A stretch of 64,000 bases of DNA from positions 1,459,001 to 1,523,000 of the forward strand of contig NZ_CP063832.1 in assembly GCF_023277925.1 (NCBI RefSeq), written 5' to 3'. This DNA is from Pseudomonas entomophila. Lineage in GTDB: Bacteria; Pseudomonadota; Gammaproteobacteria; Pseudomonadales; Pseudomonadaceae. Shown here piece by piece: positions 61,177 through 64,000 of this stretch. A program made the position numbers and the translations under genes. Below the pieces are notes generated by a model. It was not told the origin of the DNA. It saw only the letters and a list, made by a program, of their open reading frames with translations, and did no database searches. Numbering within the stretch: position 1 is the stretch's first letter; each line of letters begins with the position of its first letter.

Positions 61177-61200
61177 TTTCACTCCTGCAATGAAAGTGTT
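61174..61200. promoter_or_regulatory. Repeated 27-bp operator element, copy B
   Basis: CATTTTCAC-N8-TGAAAGTGTT, differing from copy A only in the spacer. It overlaps the start codon of the minus-strand LysR gene and lies about 85 bases before the dehydrogenase gene at 61283. Homology with copy A continues to about 61250. Confidence 0.75.
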
Positions 61201-61282
61201 CACGGGCAGGGCCCGTTTTTCCCAAGGATCGGACACGCCAGACTGGGTTCACGAATCAAACCATATCCAGCAGCGAGTGCCT

Positions 61283-62290
61283 ATGAAAGCGATCAGTTTC
61301 ATCCACAACGGCTTGCCTATCGAAGACCCTGCGTCTCTTCAAGACATCTTCATGCCCAAGCCCAGCCCTGGGCCCAGGGACCTTCTGGTCGAGGTCAAGG
61401 CCGTGTCGGTCAACCCCGTCGATACCAAGGTGCGCGCCGGCACTTTCACACGTGAGCCGAAAATACTCGGCTGGGACGCGGCCGGCATCGTCCGCGAAGT
61501 CGGGCCCCAGGTAACCCTGTTCAAGCCAGGTGACCAGGTGTACTACGCCGGATCCATCGCCAGGCCCGGCAGCTACAGCGAATATCACCTGGTCGACGAG
61601 CGCATCGTTGGGCACCAACCGCGCAGCTTGGGTGCAGCGCAGGCGGCGGCGCTGCCGCTGACGGCCATCACCGCCTGGGAACTGCTGTTCGATCGCCTGG
61701 GTATCGTGGAGGGCGGCGGGGAGGGCGATACCCTGCTGATCATTGGCGCCGCCGGCGGCGTCGGTTCGATGCTGGTGCAACTGGCCCGGCAACTGACCCG
61801 CCTGACGGTCATCGGCACAGCCTCCCGCGCCGAGACCGCAGACTGGGTGCGCGAACTGGGCGCCCATCACGTCATCGACCACAGTGCGCCGCTGCAAGAG
61901 CAACTGCGGGCCCTGGGGATCGAGTCGGTCAGCCATGTCGCCAGCCTCACCCACACCGAACAGCACTTCGCGCAACTGATTGAAGTGCTGCGGCCACAAG
62001 GCCGCCTGGGGGTGATCGACGACCCGCAGACGCTGGATGTCATGCCGCTCAAGCGCAAGTCGCTGTCGCTGCACTGGGAGTTGATGTTCACCCGCTCGCT
62101 GTATGAAACCGACGATATGGTGCGCCAGCACGCGTTGCTCGAACGCGTGGCCGGGCTTATCGACCAGGGCATTCTGCGCACCACTCTGGGCGAGCATTTC
62201 GGCGCCATCAATGCAGCCAACATGCGCCGTGCCCATGCGCTGGTCGAGAGTGGCAAGGCGCGCGGCAAGATCGTTCTGGAAGGCTTCTGA
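61283..62290 (+). CDS. Zinc-type alcohol dehydrogenase-like / quinone oxidoreductase
   Basis: A 335-residue MDR-family reductase. The GroES-like half contains VSVNPVDTKVRAG and LGWDAAGIVREVG; the Rossmann half contains IIGAAGGVGSMLVQLAR (about 151-167), then GTASRAETADWVRELGA. The usual catalytic zinc Cys is absent, as in quinone oxidoreductases of this group, so it is probably zinc-free and NADPH-dependent. The start at 61283 has only a weak site (GCGAG). It is divergent from the LysR gene, with operator copy B between them. Reduction of enones or quinones is inferred. Confidence 0.9.
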   Translation: MKAISFIHNGLPIEDPASLQDIFMPKPSPGPRDLLVEVKAVSVNPVDTKVRAGTFTREPKILGWDAAGIVREVGPQVTLFKPGDQVYYAGSIARPGSYSEYHLVDERIVGHQPRSLGAAQAAALPLTAITAWELLFDRLGIVEGGGEGDTLLIIGAAGGVGSMLVQLARQLTRLTVIGTASRAETADWVRELGAHHVIDHSAPLQEQLRALGIESVSHVASLTHTEQHFAQLIEVLRPQGRLGVIDDPQTLDVMPLKRKSLSLHWELMFTRSLYETDDMVRQHALLERVAGLIDQGILRTTLGEHFGAINAANMRRAHALVESGKARGKIVLEGF

Positions 62291-62309
62291 AATCTATTTG
62301 ACAGACAAC

Positions 62310-62334
62310 GGCGGACCGGCCAATCCGGTCCGCC
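62310..62334 (+). terminator. Hairpin between dehydrogenase and MRJP-type gene
   Basis: GGCGGACCGG-CCAAT-CCGGTCCGCC forms a perfect ten-base-pair stem with a five-base loop. No T run follows; the ribosome site AGGAGC of the next gene comes at once. It may act as an attenuator, a transcript end or a stabilising stem. Confidence 0.5.
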
Positions 62335-62344
62335 AGGAGCAAGC

Positions 62345-63517
62345 ATGCTTAAACGAACCGTGTTTCTCTGTACCGCACTGACGGCAGGTATGTCCTCTGC
62401 GCAGGTCATCGATGCCAATGCGCTTTCCCCGCATGCACCCGCGGAGCGGGCATTCGGCAAGCTCGAACAGGTCCATGCATTCCATGACGCCATGCCAACA
62501 GGCGTCACTGTCACCGAAACCGGACGCATCTTCGTCAATTATCCGCGCTGGGGCGACAGGGTCCCTTTCACCGTCGGCGAGCTGCGTAACGGCGAGGTCC
62601 GGCCCTTTCCGGACCTGTCGGTGAATCAGGAGGACCCGAAGGACCCCGGAAAGGGGCTGATCAGCGTGCAGAGCGTGGTGGCCGATGGCCGGGGCCGCGT
62701 CTGGCTGCTGGACACCGCGGCGCCGGGGTTTCAGGCCCCGCGCCCTGGAGGCGCGAAGCTGGTCGCGGTCGACCTGGCGACCAATCGCATCGTCAAGCGG
62801 CTGGTATTTCCGGAAAACGTGATGTTGCCCAGCACCTACGTCAACGATATGCGCTTCGACTTTCGCCACGGCGCAGAGGGAACGGTCTATGTGACCGACT
62901 CCTCGCTGCGCGGTCCAGGGGCGATCATCGTGATGGACATCGCTAGCGGGCGCGCCGAGCGCCGTCTCAGTGGTGCCCTCTCGACCTCCGTGGCACCAGG
63001 TTTTATCCCGGTGGTCGAGGGGACGCCACTGATGGTAAGCCAGCCGGATGGCATATCGAAACCATTGTCGGTGGCGTCCGATGGCATCGCCTTGTCGGCC
63101 GATGGGCAGACGCTCTACTTCACGCCGCTGTCGAGCCGGCACTTGTATGCCGTGTCCACCGCCTTGTTACGTGATCCGGCCATCAGCGAGACACAGCTTG
63201 CCGCAGCCGTGAAGGACCTCGGTGAAAAGGGCGCCTCCGATGGAATGGAGGCCGACGCCGAGGGCGCTGTCTATGCCGGCGATTACGAGCATAACGCCAT
63301 CCGCAAGCGCTGGCCGGATGGCCGCTGGCAGACCTTGGTGCATGATCCGCGGCTGCTCTGGCCCGATACCCTGTCGATCGGGCCTGACGGCTACCTGTAC
63401 TTCATCGCCAACCAACTTCACCGCCAGGCGTTATTCCAGGGCGGGCGGGACTTGCGGCAGAAACCCTACGCCTTGATGCGCCTGAGGATCGATGCGGCAC
63501 CAGCGCCGACCCACTGA
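62345..63517 (+). CDS. Secreted major-royal-jelly/yellow-family beta-propeller protein
   Basis: A 390-residue exported protein with a signal peptide (about 1-19, ending GMSSA). The propeller blades show MRJP-type motifs: PTGVTVTETGRIFVNYPRWGD, SVQSVVADGRGRVWLLDTA, YVNDMRFDF, SDGIALSADGQTLYFTPL, SDGMEADAEGAVYAGDY and WPDTLSIGPDGYLYFIANQ. This family is related to SMP-30/gluconolactonases, but bacterial members have no firm function. The ribosome site is CAGGAGCAAGC. The gene follows the dehydrogenase by 54 bases with a hairpin between, so it is probably part of the same operon. Confidence 0.88.
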   Translation: MLKRTVFLCTALTAGMSSAQVIDANALSPHAPAERAFGKLEQVHAFHDAMPTGVTVTETGRIFVNYPRWGDRVPFTVGELRNGEVRPFPDLSVNQEDPKDPGKGLISVQSVVADGRGRVWLLDTAAPGFQAPRPGGAKLVAVDLATNRIVKRLVFPENVMLPSTYVNDMRFDFRHGAEGTVYVTDSSLRGPGAIIVMDIASGRAERRLSGALSTSVAPGFIPVVEGTPLMVSQPDGISKPLSVASDGIALSADGQTLYFTPLSSRHLYAVSTALLRDPAISETQLAAAVKDLGEKGASDGMEADAEGAVYAGDYEHNAIRKRWPDGRWQTLVHDPRLLWPDTLSIGPDGYLYFIANQLHRQALFQGGRDLRQKPYALMRLRIDAAPAPTH

Positions 63518-63614
63518 GCTGCCCTCACCATTAGCTGGGCGCGATTGCTCGTTCGTCAACACAACTTGCTTTATCGCTACACCAGCAAGCCACAGCTGAC
63601 GCAAATGTGACCGG

Positions 63615-63641
63615 CATTTTCACGGCAGTCGTGAACGTGTT
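63615..63641. promoter_or_regulatory. Repeated 27-bp operator element, copy C
   Basis: CATTTTCAC-N8-TGAACGTGTT, one base different from copies A and B in the right arm. It lies about 105 bases before the ABM gene at 63747, in a gene-free gap of 229 bases that otherwise shows nothing notable. Confidence 0.65.
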
Positions 63642-63746
63642 GACGTACAGCCCCGCTTACTGCCGGAGCTATGCCCGGTGAAACTCATTCACTCATTGGA
63701 GCAGGCAATACCGTGCCTGCTCCCTGCAACTGACCCGGAGCTTGAT

Positions 63747-64000
63747 ATGAACCGACAAGACTACCCCCTCGTTTCCCTTGCAGTCCTCAAGGCCAAGCCA
63801 GGCCACGCACCGGCACTGAAAGCGGCCTTGCTGGACTTGATCGAGCCGACTCGGGCGGAGCCCGGCAACCGAGACTACATGCTGTTCGAGCGCAGCGACG
63901 AGCCCGGGACGTTCTACATGCGCGAGGCGTTCGACCACCAGCAGGCCCTGGACACACACCTGGCCACCGCTCACTTCCAGCGGTTTGCCGAGCAGGCCGA
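63747..64000 (+). CDS. ABM-domain (antibiotic biosynthesis monooxygenase-like) protein, cut by window end
   Basis: The first 84 residues of a small protein; the end lies outside the window. It begins MNRQDYPLVSLAVLKAKPGH and continues with FERSDEPGTFYMREAFDHHQ, the normal pattern of an ABM/YgiN-type dimeric alpha-beta barrel. Such proteins act on quinones or polyketide-like substrates, or only bind them. The ribosome site is CCCGGAGCTTGAT. Operator copy C lies upstream, so it is probably controlled together with the dehydrogenase and the second VOC gene. Confidence 0.85.
   Translation, partial: MNRQDYPLVSLAVLKAKPGHAPALKAALLDLIEPTRAEPGNRDYMLFERSDEPGTFYMREAFDHQQALDTHLATAHFQRFAEQA

Noticed and set aside
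1-64000. CRISPR arrays, tRNA or rRNA genes, insertion sequences, prophage or integrase genes
   Set aside because: None could be recognised. The short tandem repeats at 59237 and 60262 are too small to be any of these.

Overview
The window is GC-rich, densely coded DNA from a gammaproteobacterium, almost certainly a Pseudomonas of the P. putida group. The evidence is gene content and protein style: a Ku/LigD repair pair, several FNR/Anr-type regulators, UspE-like tandem stress proteins, a P1B-type ATPase with a hemerythrin tail, and LysR-controlled oxidoreductase genes. No rRNA, tRNA, CRISPR array, transposase or phage gene was seen. This assignment rests on recognition, not on a database search.

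Region 1 (1-6.3 kb): the end of a TPR protein, an OmpR-type response regulator with its sensor kinase, and a bacterial NHEJ module (Cys-rich small protein, Ku, LigD, and a 60-residue ORF whose start overlaps the ligD stop).

Region 2 (6.3-30.9 kb): a low-oxygen/stress island. It holds two FNR-family regulators with complete Fe-S cysteine sets, five tandem-domain universal stress proteins, two GNAT acetyltransferases, a beta-CASP RNase-like protein, a phosphoribosyltransferase, an erythromycin-esterase-like protein, a small heat-shock protein, a BON-FtsH-potassium channel operon, a P1B-5-like ATPase with a C-terminal hemerythrin domain, an atypical PRPP synthetase, a Na+/H+ antiporter and a YeeE/YedE pair. 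Eleven FNR/Anr-type sites (TTGAY-N4-RTCAA, some with one mismatch) lie in seven intergenic spaces, nearly all between divergent genes. The island therefore reads as one anaerobic or energy-starvation regulon.

Region 3 (31-50.5 kb): a type I secretion locus. Two complete ABC transporters flank one HlyD-type adaptor, followed by a 4019-residue exoprotein and a TolC-type outer membrane protein. The exoprotein has an internal C80-type cysteine protease domain (His1561, Cys1608), a hydrophobic pore-forming-like segment at about 2190-2340, and a beta-rich C-terminal third. This order (unknown cargo, autoprotease, translocation domain, receptor-binding-like tail) is that of the large clostridial toxins. 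The two-ATPase exporter is that of the MARTX toxins. It is the most striking system in the window.

Region 4 (50.5-64 kb): a large hybrid sensor kinase, a secreted LprI-MliC lysozyme-inhibitor-like protein, a response regulator, three LysR regulators, and small-molecule or electrophile detoxification genes (old yellow enzyme, two VOC proteins, zinc-type quinone/alcohol dehydrogenase, MRJP-type protein, ABM monooxygenase, broken RidA). A 27-bp element (CATTTTCAC-N8-TGAAMGTGTT) occurs three times here, before the second VOC gene, between lysR and the dehydrogenase, and before the ABM gene. It points to a small LysR regulon.
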